NCBI GenBank assembly: GCA_031260095.1
Contig: JAIRKN010000176.1
Span: forward strand, 1 to 10,056
Reading direction: 5' to 3'
DNA length: 10,056 nt
From: Tannerella sp.
GTDB lineage: Bacteria; Bacteroidota; Bacteroidia; Bacteroidales; Tannerellaceae
Shown here: positions 1 through 7,101 of the stretch, one piece after another
Position numbering within the stretch: the first letter of the stretch is position 1
Layout: each line of letters begins with the position of its first letter
Made by a program: the position numbers and the translations under genes
Notes under the pieces: generated by a model
Seen by the model: the letters and a program-made list of their open reading frames with translations, nothing else
What the model was told of the DNA's origin: nothing
Databases searched by the model: none

Positions 1-935
1 ATTTGTCCTAATAGCGGGATGTGTAGTTCTTCCGCTAATCGTTTGCCGCCATCTTTTCCAAAGATATAATATTTATTTTCGGGTAATTCTGCCGGCGTAA
101 ACCAGGCCATATTTTCGATCAGCCCCAATACCGGCACATTGACTTTATTTCCGGTAAACATACTGATGCTTTTACGGGCGTCGGCAAGCGCGACCTCCTG
201 TGGCGTGGCGACGACGACGACCCCTGTGATCGCAAGGGATTGTACTAATGTCAGGTGTATATCGCCGGTACCGGGTGGAAGGTCGATCAGCAGGTAGTCC
301 GGTTCGCCCCAGTTCGCGTCGCCGATTAACTGTTTGAGTGCGTTGCTTGCCATAGCGCCACGCCAGAGCACGGCATCTTCCTTATTTACGAAAAAACCGA
401 TAGAAAGAAGTTTCACCCCATAATTTTCGGCCGGTTGTATCAAATCCCGGTTTCCAACGTGTTCGAGGCAGGGCTTAACATCTTCCACATGAAACATTTT
501 CGGTTGCGAGGGGCCGGAAATATCAGCGTCGAGCAGTCCTACTTTATAGCCCATACCGGCAAGCGATACGGCGAGGTTTGCCGATACGGTACTTTTCCCT
601 ACGCCTCCTTTACCGGATGCGACGGCAATGATATTTTTGACTCCGGGCAGGAGATTCTCCGGTTCGGGACGAGCGTCTTGCCTTGATTTCACCGAGATAT
701 TTCCCTGTATCTCCACTTCGGGCGAGACATACGTAAGAATGGCTGTTTCTGCCGCTTTCACCACCGATTTCATAAACGGATCATTCCGTTTGTCGAAGAC
801 CAGCGAGAAAGAAACCTTGTTGCCTTCAATGCGGATATTATCTTCTACCATTCCGGCTTCCACGAGATTTTTTCCGCTCCCCGGATACCGTATTTTTTCC
901 AAGGCTTTAATTATTAATTGAGGATAGAGGGTCAT
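1..935 (-). CDS. mrp: Mrp/NBP35-type P-loop ATPase, Fe-S cluster carrier (3' end cut by window)
   Basis: This is a cytoplasmic ATPase of the Mrp/ApbC/NBP35 family, which is known to carry or assemble Fe-S clusters for apoproteins. I translated 311 codons from the ATG at 933-935; the frame stays open to the window edge, so the C-terminus (perhaps 50 residues) is missing. An N-terminal MIP18/DUF59-like domain covers about residues 1-80. The ATPase domain starts near residue 100 with the deviant Walker A GKGGVGKST (108-116), then DADISGPS (136-143) and the Walker B region DLPPGTGD (218-225). The usual CxxC after the ENM(S/A)xF motif is absent: here ENMAWF (274-279) leads into TPAELPENKYYIFG with no cysteine. 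It follows trmB by 93 nt on the same strand with no promoter that I can see between them, so co-transcription is likely. The leader is AT-rich without a Shine-Dalgarno. Confidence 0.95.
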   Translation of the reverse strand, partial: MTLYPQLIIKALEKIRYPGSGKNLVEAGMVEDNIRIEGNKVSFSLVFDKRNDPFMKSVVKAAETAILTYVSPEVEIQGNISVKSRQDARPEPENLLPGVKNIIAVASGKGGVGKSTVSANLAVSLAGMGYKVGLLDADISGPSQPKMFHVEDVKPCLEHVGNRDLIQPAENYGVKLLSIGFFVNKEDAVLWRGAMASNALKQLIGDANWGEPDYLLIDLPPGTGDIHLTLVQSLAITGVVVVATPQEVALADARKSISMFTGNKVNVPVLGLIENMAWFTPAELPENKYYIFGKDGGKRLAEELHIPLLGQ

Positions 936-1028
936 TTTATAATGATTTGTGATAAATGAGTAAACTATTAATTTTCTTTGCGAGAGTATGAATCTCCTTG
1001 GCTTCCCAAAAGGAATCCCAGGCAGTTT

Positions 1029-1811
1029 TTACCGTAAAGGAGCTTTGAGCGGATCATGGATCGGCGAACTTCGGCGGCTGCGGTTATAACTGCGGTACGG
1101 ATCGGGTTCGATTTCAACGCAGGGTTCGACCCACTCGTCGCGCGGCTCACAAATAAAACGGATATACTTTATATTTAGTCCGCGATCAAGCCATTGTTGT
1201 TCATAATAAGTCCGTATGGATAAAATTTCGTCTGCCATGCCGGAGTGATAGAGATGATCCGTACAAACCTGTACGGGATAACGATTTGCTTTTATCATTT
1301 CGCAGGTATAGGTATACAGGAAGCGACTGTCTGTTTTGAGATGAATAACGCCGTCGCCGGACAATATTTCGCTATACAGGCGCATAAAACGTGTACTTGT
1401 GAGGCGTTTATTTACTTTTTTCATTTGAGGATCGGGGAAAGTGAGCCATATCTCGGCCACTTCACCCGGAGCAAAGAAGTGAGCGAGAAGCTCTATATTC
1501 GTTCTGAGAAAGGCGACGTTTGTCATGCCTGCTTCCAGCGATTCTTTAGCGCCGGCCCACATCCGGGCGCCTTTAACGTCGATCCCGATGAAATTCTTCC
1601 CGGGGAAAAGCCTTCCGAGTCCGGTCGTATATTCTCCGCGTCCGCAGCCGAGTTCAAGCACCAATGGATGATGATTTCCGAAAACCTCCTCACTCCATCG
1701 TCCTTTTTGCGGGCATCCGCCTTCCGGTTGCAACACCGCTGCATAAGGATATTGGAATACGTGCGGAAAGCCGGCCATGTCGTCAAATTTCTTTAATTTA
1801 TTTTTTCCCAT
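1029..1811 (-). CDS. trmB: tRNA (guanine-N7-)-methyltransferase TrmB
   Basis: TrmB uses S-adenosylmethionine to methylate N7 of G46 in the variable loop of tRNAs. The 260-residue product has the class I methyltransferase fold. SAM-binding motif I is [10 protein letters not shown] (52-61) and the acidic strand-2 motif is GIDVKGARM (76-84). The family signature [14 protein letters not shown] lies at 124-137; the common form in other phyla is FPDPWPKKRHHKRR. The C-terminal substrate-binding motif [10 protein letters not shown] is at 198-207. The last 40 residues form a polar, Arg/Ser-rich tail beyond the conserved core. The ATG at 1809-1811 gives a normal N-terminus (MGKNKLKKF) and lies about 55 nt downstream of a promoter candidate at 1874-1881. 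mrp follows. Family assignment is secure; the link to mrp looks like simple housekeeping co-transcription. Confidence 0.95.
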   Translation of the reverse strand: MGKNKLKKFDDMAGFPHVFQYPYAAVLQPEGGCPQKGRWSEEVFGNHHPLVLELGCGRGEYTTGLGRLFPGKNFIGIDVKGARMWAGAKESLEAGMTNVAFLRTNIELLAHFFAPGEVAEIWLTFPDPQMKKVNKRLTSTRFMRLYSEILSGDGVIHLKTDSRFLYTYTCEMIKANRYPVQVCTDHLYHSGMADEILSIRTYYEQQWLDRGLNIKYIRFICEPRDEWVEPCVEIEPDPYRSYNRSRRSSPIHDPLKAPLR

Positions 1812-1873
1812 ATACGTTTAAAAAAAGTGGGGGGGCAAGCCGAAACATTCCCCGGATCATTTCTAACAGAGTG

Positions 1874-1881
1874 CAAAAATA
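1874..1881 (-). promoter_or_regulatory. Promoter -7 element for trmB-mrp
   Basis: On the minus strand this reads TATTTTTG, an exact match to the Bacteroidetes -7 consensus TAnnTTTG. It sits just downstream of the kinase-operon terminator and would put the trmB transcript start near 1867, leaving a 5' UTR of about 55 nt. I see no good -33 TTTG at the expected spacing, so the call rests on the -7 box and its position. Confidence 0.5.
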
Positions 1882-1882
1882 G

Positions 1883-1920
1883 AAAAAAAAACGGATCTTA
1901 TAGATACGTCTGCGACCGTT
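1883..1920 (-). terminator. Intrinsic terminator of the response regulator-kinase operon
   Basis: The hairpin starts right after the kinase TAA (1921-1923). On the minus strand AACGG pairs with CCGTT, and an inner ATCT-ATA-AGAT hairpin strengthens the structure. The 3' arm runs straight into nine T residues (A's at 1883-1891 on the plus strand). The outer stem is short and interrupted by an internal loop, but the long U-tract and its place directly behind a stop codon support termination. Confidence 0.6.
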
Positions 1921-3207
1921 TTACATTCGGATCCGAAAACGGGTCAGCCCGTCCTCGTCTGTTTGCAAAGAAAAAGTATAGCCATGTTTGTTTAATACTT
2001 CACGGATAAAAATAAGTCCCAGCCCTTGTCCATTGGGTTTGGTCGAGAAGAAGGGACTGAACAGTTTGTTTTTCGTTTCTTTATCAATCCCTTTTCCGGT
2101 ATCGGCAATTTCGAGGCAAACCGGATCGTTCGACGTACGGATGTATATTTCCCCGTCTTTTCCGATCGCTTCGACGGAATTTTTAAGGATGTTAACCAGT
2201 ACCTGTTCAAAAAGCACGCTATCTATTTTTACCACGGGAGGGTGGTCCGATAATTCCATCACGATCCGTATATTTTGGTTTCGGCAGACATTTTCCATGA
2301 AGCGTTTCCCGGAAGAAACCAGTTGATTGAGATCCTCTTCCCGCAGTTGAGGTTCCGGGATGCGCACCACGTCCGCAAAATCAGTAATAAAACGGCTCAT
2401 ACTGTAACAGCGTTCGACAGCGATCTGTAATACATCGTGCAGTTCCGTATCTTTGAATGTATCCAGCAGCGTATCCAGCGTCGAAGTGATACCTGCGGTT
2501 GTATTATTCACTTCATGTGCGATCATACGGATGACTTTCTCGTAGGCTTTTTTCTCTGCTTTGAAAACGTCTTCGGTCAGCGATTCGATCAGATGGAAAG
2601 GATGTTGAAACCCCCGGTCGAGAAAAGAGGAGTGCGTACATTTATATATACTGGCATTATTGAGGCGTATGATTTGTGAATCATACTTTTTTATAAGCGT
2701 CAATTCTGTTGCTAAGGGAGAAGCTATCCGGGTCAATTTTTTGCCGGTCATACTGTCGGAATATTTCAGGCCGAAAATTTTATAAGCAGCCGGATTAGCG
2801 GCCTGAATAGTTCCATCCGGATCAAGAATAATCACACCTAAGGGCGAGGCATTGATCAGCAGATCCAGGAAATGATTTTGTTCCCTCAGATAAAGACGTT
2901 CATTTTTGAGTTGATTCATCATTTTATTAAAAACATCCACGATACGGTCGGCGTCTGTTTGTCCCACGCGTCGCAGGCGGGAGCTGAAATCCTGTTCTTT
3001 CAACAGCGCCATGCCGTCGCCTATGATTTGTAGCGGTCTGATGATCCGCCGGTAAAAAACGAACAAATAAATTGCTGTGATAAAGATCAACACTTCCACC
3101 GCAATAAACACATAAAACGACGAAGCATAAAAGACGAAATAAGCCATTACGACCAGTATGACCAGCAATAAAAGCGTCAGTATCCAAAACAAACCTTTTA
3201 ATCTCAT
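1921..3207 (-). CDS. Membrane sensor histidine kinase, NtrY-like (TM-HAMP-PAS-HisKA-HATPase)
   Basis: This is a 428-residue inner-membrane histidine kinase, the partner of the sigma-54 regulator encoded 15 nt upstream. Two hydrophobic helices (about 6-27 and 30-52) are separated by only a few residues, so there is almost no periplasmic sensor. A HAMP-like linker (about 53-105) follows, then a PAS domain (about 112-210, starting FLDLLINASPLGVIILD). The phosphoacceptor box is MIAHEVNN with His231. The ATPase domain shows the N box (NILKNSVEA, 339-347), G1 (DTGKGI, 369-374), the F box region PFFSTK and G2 (GQGLGL, 393-398). All catalytic parts look intact, so it should be active. The signal is probably cytoplasmic or membrane-borne, read by PAS or the helices; no ligand can be inferred. 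The gene ends at a terminator. The family is certain, but no specific name is justified. Confidence 0.92.
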   Translation of the reverse strand: MRLKGLFWILTLLLLVILVVMAYFVFYASSFYVFIAVEVLIFITAIYLFVFYRRIIRPLQIIGDGMALLKEQDFSSRLRRVGQTDADRIVDVFNKMMNQLKNERLYLREQNHFLDLLINASPLGVIILDPDGTIQAANPAAYKIFGLKYSDSMTGKKLTRIASPLATELTLIKKYDSQIIRLNNASIYKCTHSSFLDRGFQHPFHLIESLTEDVFKAEKKAYEKVIRMIAHEVNNTTAGITSTLDTLLDTFKDTELHDVLQIAVERCYSMSRFITDFADVVRIPEPQLREEDLNQLVSSGKRFMENVCRNQNIRIVMELSDHPPVVKIDSVLFEQVLVNILKNSVEAIGKDGEIYIRTSNDPVCLEIADTGKGIDKETKNKLFSPFFSTKPNGQGLGLIFIREVLNKHGYTFSLQTDEDGLTRFRIRM

Positions 3208-3222
3208 AGTTTCGTTTTAATA

Positions 3223-4590
3223 TCAGGGAAGGGGGTCAATATTATATTTCTCCAGTCTTCGGTAGAGCGCAGCACGGCTTATGCCGAGTGCAGATGCGAT
3301 GCGCGAGATATTCCCGGAATATTTTTCGACGGCCTGGAGGATCGTTTGTTTTTCAACCTCATCGAGAGTAAGTCCCGACAGCGCAGTCAGTGATTTACCG
3401 GAAGGGGCGGCGGGTTGATTTTGTTTCTGAAAGTCGGAAGCGTCCAGGATCTTCTTTCCCGATACAAGCATTGTACGTTCGACCAGATTTTTCAATTCGC
3501 GGATATTTCCCGGATAGGGCAGACTTTTCAGATAAGCCATCGCTTCCGGCGTAAACGTCACTTTCTCCATATCGTTATTTTCCGCTTGTTTATCGGCAAA
3601 GTAAGAGGCCAGCAGCGGCAGATCTTCCTTTCTCTCCCGTAGCGGCGGCAGGTGCAGGGTTATCAGATTGATACGATAGAAGAGATCCTCGCGGAAGGTA
3701 CGGCTTGCGACCATTTGACGGAGGTCGCGGTTGGTAGCGCTTACCACCCGGACGTTCACTTTGCGCGGACGACTATCGCCCAACACTTCAAAGGTCTGGT
3801 CCTGTAATACCCGCAATAGTTTCACCTGGCAGGAAAGATCGAGGTCGCCCATCTCATCAAGAAAGATCGTACCTTTATCGGCCATTTCGAAGCGCCCTGT
3901 CCGATCCGCATGAGCGTCGGTGAACGAACCTTTTTTATGTCCGAACATTTCGCTTTCAAAAAGGCTTTGCGAGAGTCCTCCCAGATTAACCTTCACAAAC
4001 GCTTCCCCAACTCTCCGGCTGTTTTCATGAATCGCCTCCGCTATCAACTCTTTTCCGGTACCACTTTCTCCTGTAATCAAAACAGAAGCATTGGTAGGCG
4101 CAATCCGTGAGACGGTAATTAATATTTCCAACAGCGCCTCGCTTTTCCCTATGATCTTATCAAACCGGAATTTCTTATCAACGTCTGTCCGGTTCAACGG
4201 TTTCGCATCTTCATCCTCTTTCCGTGTAAGTTCGATAGCCGTATGAATAGAACTAAGCAGTTGTTGATTATTCCAGGGTTTTGTGACGAAGTCGAATGCT
4301 CCGTTCTGCATACCCAGTACCGCCAGAGAGATAGACCCCCATGCCGTAATCAGAATGACGGGCACATCCGGTTGAAAGATCCGTACCTGCTTCAAGAGTC
4401 GAAGCCCTTCTTCCCCGGACGCTGTGAGGGTGAAATTCATATCCATCAGAATCAACTGTGGAGCCGTCTGCCGGACAATATTCAACGCCTCTACCGGCCC
4501 GGAAACCGCCTGTGTCTCATAATCCGCGCGTTTCAACAGGAAAGTCAAAGAAGAGCGGACAGCAATATCATCATCTATTATTAATATCAT
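3223..4590 (-). CDS. NtrC-family sigma-54-dependent response regulator
   Basis: This 455-residue transcription activator works with RNA polymerase carrying sigma-54 after phosphorylation by the downstream kinase. The receiver domain (1-120) has acidic residues DDD (6-8), phosphoacceptor Asp50 (LMDMNF), Thr82 and Lys104. The AAA+ domain (about 145-375) shows Walker A GESGTGKE (174-181), Walker B GTIFLDEM (240-247) and the arginine-finger region REDLFYRIN (300-308). A Fis-type helix-turn-helix (about 428-449, NISRIASALGISRAALYRRL) ends the protein. The sigma-54-contact loop reads GSFTDA (221-226) in place of GAFTGA. I chose the ATG at 4588-4590 (MILIIDDD) over one at 4638: it gives a standard receiver N-terminus, and a promoter box at 4609-4616 lies inside the longer reading. 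Target genes are unknown; I found no sigma-54 promoter (TGGCAC-N5-TTGC type) in this window. Confidence 0.93.
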   Translation of the reverse strand: MILIIDDDIAVRSSLTFLLKRADYETQAVSGPVEALNIVRQTAPQLILMDMNFTLTASGEEGLRLLKQVRIFQPDVPVILITAWGSISLAVLGMQNGAFDFVTKPWNNQQLLSSIHTAIELTRKEDEDAKPLNRTDVDKKFRFDKIIGKSEALLEILITVSRIAPTNASVLITGESGTGKELIAEAIHENSRRVGEAFVKVNLGGLSQSLFESEMFGHKKGSFTDAHADRTGRFEMADKGTIFLDEMGDLDLSCQVKLLRVLQDQTFEVLGDSRPRKVNVRVVSATNRDLRQMVASRTFREDLFYRINLITLHLPPLRERKEDLPLLASYFADKQAENNDMEKVTFTPEAMAYLKSLPYPGNIRELKNLVERTMLVSGKKILDASDFQKQNQPAAPSGKSLTALSGLTLDEVEKQTILQAVEKYSGNISRIASALGISRAALYRRLEKYNIDPLP

Positions 4591-4608
4591 GATACAATTT
4601 TTATCAGC

Positions 4609-4639
4609 CAAATATACGCTTTTTTTACAAATAATCAAT
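4609..4639 (-). promoter_or_regulatory. Promoter for the response regulator-kinase operon
   Basis: The minus strand carries TATATTTG (4609-4616), an exact TAnnTTTG -7 box, with ATTG (4636-4639) 19 nt upstream as a near-match to the -33 TTTG. Transcription would start near 4602, about a dozen nt before the ATG at 4590. This supports the shorter start of the regulator gene and implies a very short leader. Confidence 0.6.
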
Positions 4640-4712
4640 AAAACGATGAAATACGCATCTAATTTTATTCTATCCTTTGATTTTCACCGCCGGCATAACA
4701 TGCCGCCACCAT

Positions 4713-4926
4713 GTCATTGCGAAAGCCGACCCCATTTCATGGAGGAAAAAGGGGAAATGACTACCTCATCATGGAGAGGAGCGCAGCGACGCGGCAATCC
4801 AGGGGTATACAGGGTGCTGGATTGCTTCACTGCGTTCACAATGACGAATAGTGAGAGGGCCGCCGCAATGACGAGGTATGTACCTGGATTGCTTCCTGCT
4901 TCGTTCCTCGCAGTCTGCAATGACGA
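4713..4926. repeat. Degenerate palindromic dispersed repeat (CERSEAIQ family), one whole and two partial copies
   Basis: The left end GTCATTGCGA (4713-4722) and right end CAATGACGA (4839-4847) bound an imperfect palindrome. Its centre is a perfect 9-bp inverted repeat, GCAATCCAG (4794-4802) and CTGGATTGC (4817-4825), around a 14-nt loop. The right half recurs downstream: CTGGATTGCTTC at 4817 and 4884, and CAATGACGA at 4839, 4866 and 4918. Between the left end and the centre lie about 50 nt that do not fit the palindrome, possibly an insertion or decay. In one minus-strand frame the block reads RHCERSEAIQ, a spurious peptide often annotated in genomes with this repeat type. It resembles a MITE- or REP-like non-coding element; no transposase is nearby. 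Confidence 0.7.
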
Positions 4927-4971
4927 TATTCTCCGGTGTGCCGAATCCGATTCGCGCTGTCCGGATCGCCA

Positions 4972-5034
4972 CGAGACTTCCGGAGGATCCTACAAAACTT
5001 CCGGAGGATCCTACGAGACTTCCGGAGCACGCTA
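4972..5034. repeat. Three tandem 21-bp repeats
   Basis: Units at 4972-4992, 4993-5013 and 5014-5034 share the core ACTTCCGGAGGATCCTA; the third differs near its 3' end (GCACGCTA). Units 1 and 3 begin CGAG and unit 2 begins CAAA. Each unit contains the palindrome TCCGGA, and the first two also contain GGATCC. The 21-bp period equals two helical turns and keeps a reading frame (ETSGGSY on the plus strand), but there is no supporting gene. They start about 45 nt past the palindromic repeat block. Confidence 0.8.
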
Positions 5035-5152
5035 CAAAATTTTACGGACTGACTTTATAAAGTTATGTAAGGTACAGTATAACAGATTCATCCATACACG
5101 CAAAATCTTTCCGGTAGAGAGTGTTCCGACGGTAGAATTTCTTTCGATCGGG

Positions 5153-5205
5153 CCGGCAGAGGCGTCCTTTTCGTGCCGGTTGGTATTGCGAACATAGCCT
5201 GTTCG
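5153..5205 (-). other. Stem-loops behind the transporter gene
   Basis: Thirty-seven nt past the transporter stop lies a perfect 6-bp stem, CGAACA (5189-5194) and TGTTCG (5200-5205), with a 5-nt loop. Farther on is CCGGCA/TGCCGG (5153-5158 and 5174-5179) with a 15-nt loop. Neither is followed by a T-run on the minus strand. They may protect the mRNA 3' end or help termination, but they do not make a standard intrinsic terminator. Confidence 0.35.
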
Positions 5206-5241
5206 TTGCGGCGAGAGGTTTTGTGCTTGTGTCCGTACGGA

Positions 5242-6900
5242 TTACAATGTCACCAATACAAATATCTGGGCCAGCAGGACGCGCAGGAACATCGTTAAAG
5301 GATATACCGTCGCATAAGCCGTGGCCTGCGCCTGGACAGGGGCTATCCCATTGGCAAACTCAAGGGCGGGAGGGTCTGTCATCGAACCGGCTATACATCC
5401 GCATAGTTTCAGGTAATTGACTTTCATCAGACGGGCAATGATACCGGCCGCCAGAAGGGGAATCCATGTGATTGCGATCCCGTATATCATCCATTTCCAG
5501 CCTCCGTTCATAATGGTTCCCACAAATTCCCCCCCCGACAACAAACCTACACAAGCAAGAAACAGAATGATACCCGTCTCACGCATAAAATAATTAGCCC
5601 CGGGCGTCATGTAAAAATTAAGTTTGCCGATACGTCCTTTATAACCCAGTATGATTGCGATTAAAAGCGGTCCGCCGGCAAGCCCAAGTTTGGCGGGTGC
5701 AGGAAGCCCCGGAATGAAGATCGGTATGCTGCCTAAGATGATTCCGATGAAAATACCCAGAAAAATAGACATTATATTAGGTTTCGCCAATTCATTGACC
5801 GAATCGCCCAACTCTTTTTTTACATCATTCAATACTTCCTTTTTTCCGACTACCTTTATCGTATCACCCAACTCCAGGGTCGTATGAAGGGTGGGAAGAA
5901 TCTTCATCCCCGACCGGAAAATCCGGGTAATGTTTGCCGGATAACGTCGATAGATCCCGACCTGTTCGATCGTTTTACCGGCCAGCTTCGGATTGGTCAT
6001 TAAAACATTAATGATCGCCAACGGACCGGAAACCTCTGTGTTTTCGGATATTCTCACTTTTCCGATCTTGAAATTCAGGCTTTCAATCATGTTTTGGGCC
6101 GATACGCCACAGATGATATCGCCTTCCTGAATGATTTCATCGTCTATCGCCAGGATTGATTCTCCGTAACGTACAATACGGGAAACCGCCAGTTCTTTGT
6201 CCATAATGTGCTTGACGAAATCAATGTTTTTGCCGAACAGGTTTGGATTGGAAACGGTTATTTCTACACTTTGCAGTTTCGTTTCATTGTCGCCCAGGCT
6301 ATCTGTGTATTTCTTTGTCTCAATATCGGTTTTTATTCTGAAAAACAATTTGATCAACAGAATGGTTAGAATAATTCCGATGATACCGAACGGGTAAGCC
6401 ATTGCGTACGCCATGCCTGTTTCCGAAACAACAGAGGCTTCTGTACCCTGTTCCGTAAGCGCCTGTTGGGCCGCCCCCAGACTGGGCGTATTCGTGACGG
6501 CGCCACACAGTATGCCGACTACAACAGCAGGGGATAAGTCCGTCAAAGAATAAATCAGATAAGCAATGCCAAAACCTCCTACTACGATTCCTATTGCAAA
6601 TAGATTTAATAACAGTCCGTCTTTTTTGAATGAAGAAAAAAAGCGCGGCCCCATATTCAGTCCGATACTGTAAATAAATAATACCAATCCGAAGTCACGG
6701 ACGAAATGCAGCGTATGCTCATCTACCGGCACTCCGAAGCAAGCGATCAGTATGCCGCTGAACAGTACCCCTCCTACTCCGAGTTTGATTCCTTTTGTCC
6801 CGGCTTTTCCTATTAATACGCCGGCAAAAGCAGCCATACATAAATAAAGCATGGTAGAGCCGACACTCTGCGTTGTGAAAAAATCTAATAAATACTTCAT
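5242..6900 (-). CDS. AspT/YidE-type transporter with two RCK_C domains
   Basis: This 552-residue inner-membrane protein belongs to the aspartate:alanine exchanger (AAE) family. It is built as a duplicated membrane domain around a cytosolic centre. Membrane half one (about 1-190) holds GAVTNTPSLGAAQQ (133-146) and AYAMAYPFGIIGIIL (164-178). Half two (about 375-552) holds the matching GSMTDPPALEFANG (505-518) and AYATVYPLTMFLRV (528-541). Between them lie two RCK_C (TrkA-C-like) modules, about 205-275 and 285-365. AspT of Tetragenococcus exchanges aspartate and alanine, but most YidE/YbjL-like members have no proven substrate, so I leave the substrate open. The ATG at 6898-6900 gives a good N-terminus, and length fits the family. 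It stands alone between nrdG and the regulator and has its own promoter candidate. Control by the neighbouring two-component system is possible but unsupported. Confidence 0.88.
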   Translation of the reverse strand: MKYLLDFFTTQSVGSTMLYLCMAAFAGVLIGKAGTKGIKLGVGGVLFSGILIACFGVPVDEHTLHFVRDFGLVLFIYSIGLNMGPRFFSSFKKDGLLLNLFAIGIVVGGFGIAYLIYSLTDLSPAVVVGILCGAVTNTPSLGAAQQALTEQGTEASVVSETGMAYAMAYPFGIIGIILTILLIKLFFRIKTDIETKKYTDSLGDNETKLQSVEITVSNPNLFGKNIDFVKHIMDKELAVSRIVRYGESILAIDDEIIQEGDIICGVSAQNMIESLNFKIGKVRISENTEVSGPLAIINVLMTNPKLAGKTIEQVGIYRRYPANITRIFRSGMKILPTLHTTLELGDTIKVVGKKEVLNDVKKELGDSVNELAKPNIMSIFLGIFIGIILGSIPIFIPGLPAPAKLGLAGGPLLIAIILGYKGRIGKLNFYMTPGANYFMRETGIILFLACVGLLSGGEFVGTIMNGGWKWMIYGIAITWIPLLAAGIIARLMKVNYLKLCGCIAGSMTDPPALEFANGIAPVQAQATAYATVYPLTMFLRVLLAQIFVLVTL

Positions 6901-7017
6901 ATATTTTTCTTCTTACATTAAAAATCCTTTGAGTCCAATTGTTTTACATGGTAAAAAGAAGAAGGAATAAAACCGCGCGCACTCCGGCTGAGGATAAAGA
7001 ATTGTCTTTTTCGGCCG

Positions 7018-7048
7018 CAAAACTACATGAAAATTCTGTGATTTCCAA
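7018..7048 (-). promoter_or_regulatory. Promoter candidate for the transporter gene
   Basis: The minus strand has TAGTTTTG (7018-7025), which fits TAnnTTTG, with TTG (7046-7048) 20 nt upstream in the -33 position. Transcription from near 7012 would give a 5' UTR of about 110 nt. The 201-nt gap between nrdG and the transporter suits an independent promoter. Confidence 0.45.
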
Positions 7049-7101
7049 GCGCGTGCGAAACGAAAAAAGTTTTTCTTTGAAATAATTGCATCGTAAAAAA
7101 A

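Larger units (their letters stand above)
4591..5241. other. Gene-free intergenic region with repeats
   Basis: About 650 nt separate the transporter stop from the regulator start. It contains, from left to right: the regulator promoter, a degenerate palindromic repeat block (4713-4926), three 21-bp tandem repeats (4972-5034), and small stem-loops (5153-5205) behind the transporter. Open frames cross it on both strands, the longest 202 codons on the plus strand. They run straight through the repeats, show no domain and have no start context, so I do not call a gene here. Confidence 0.75.

Noticed and set aside
996..1022. Stem-loop between trmB and mrp, considered as a terminator
   Set aside because: The only T-run follows on the plus strand, where there is no gene; on the transcribed strand no U-tract follows, so it may be just mRNA structure.
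1245..1796. Plus-strand open frame of 183 codons opposite trmB
   Set aside because: It is antisense to a clear TrmB with all motifs and has no recognisable product.
1829..1835. Run of seven G on the plus strand just upstream of trmB, considered as a phase-variable tract
   Set aside because: It is short, lies in the leader rather than in codons, and trmB is a housekeeping gene; no evidence of switching.
4591..4638. N-terminal extension of the response regulator from an ATG at 4638
   Set aside because: The extra 16 residues precede the standard receiver start and would contain the TATATTTG promoter box.
4769..5030. Minus-strand short frames reading RHCERSEAIQ and RILRKSR
   Set aside because: These are translations of the dispersed repeat and the 21-bp repeats, a known source of false small-protein calls.
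4589..5197. Plus-strand open frame of 202 codons in the intergenic region
   Set aside because: It starts on the complement of the regulator start, runs through palindromic and tandem repeats, and shows no domain or start context; the repeats explain the open frame.
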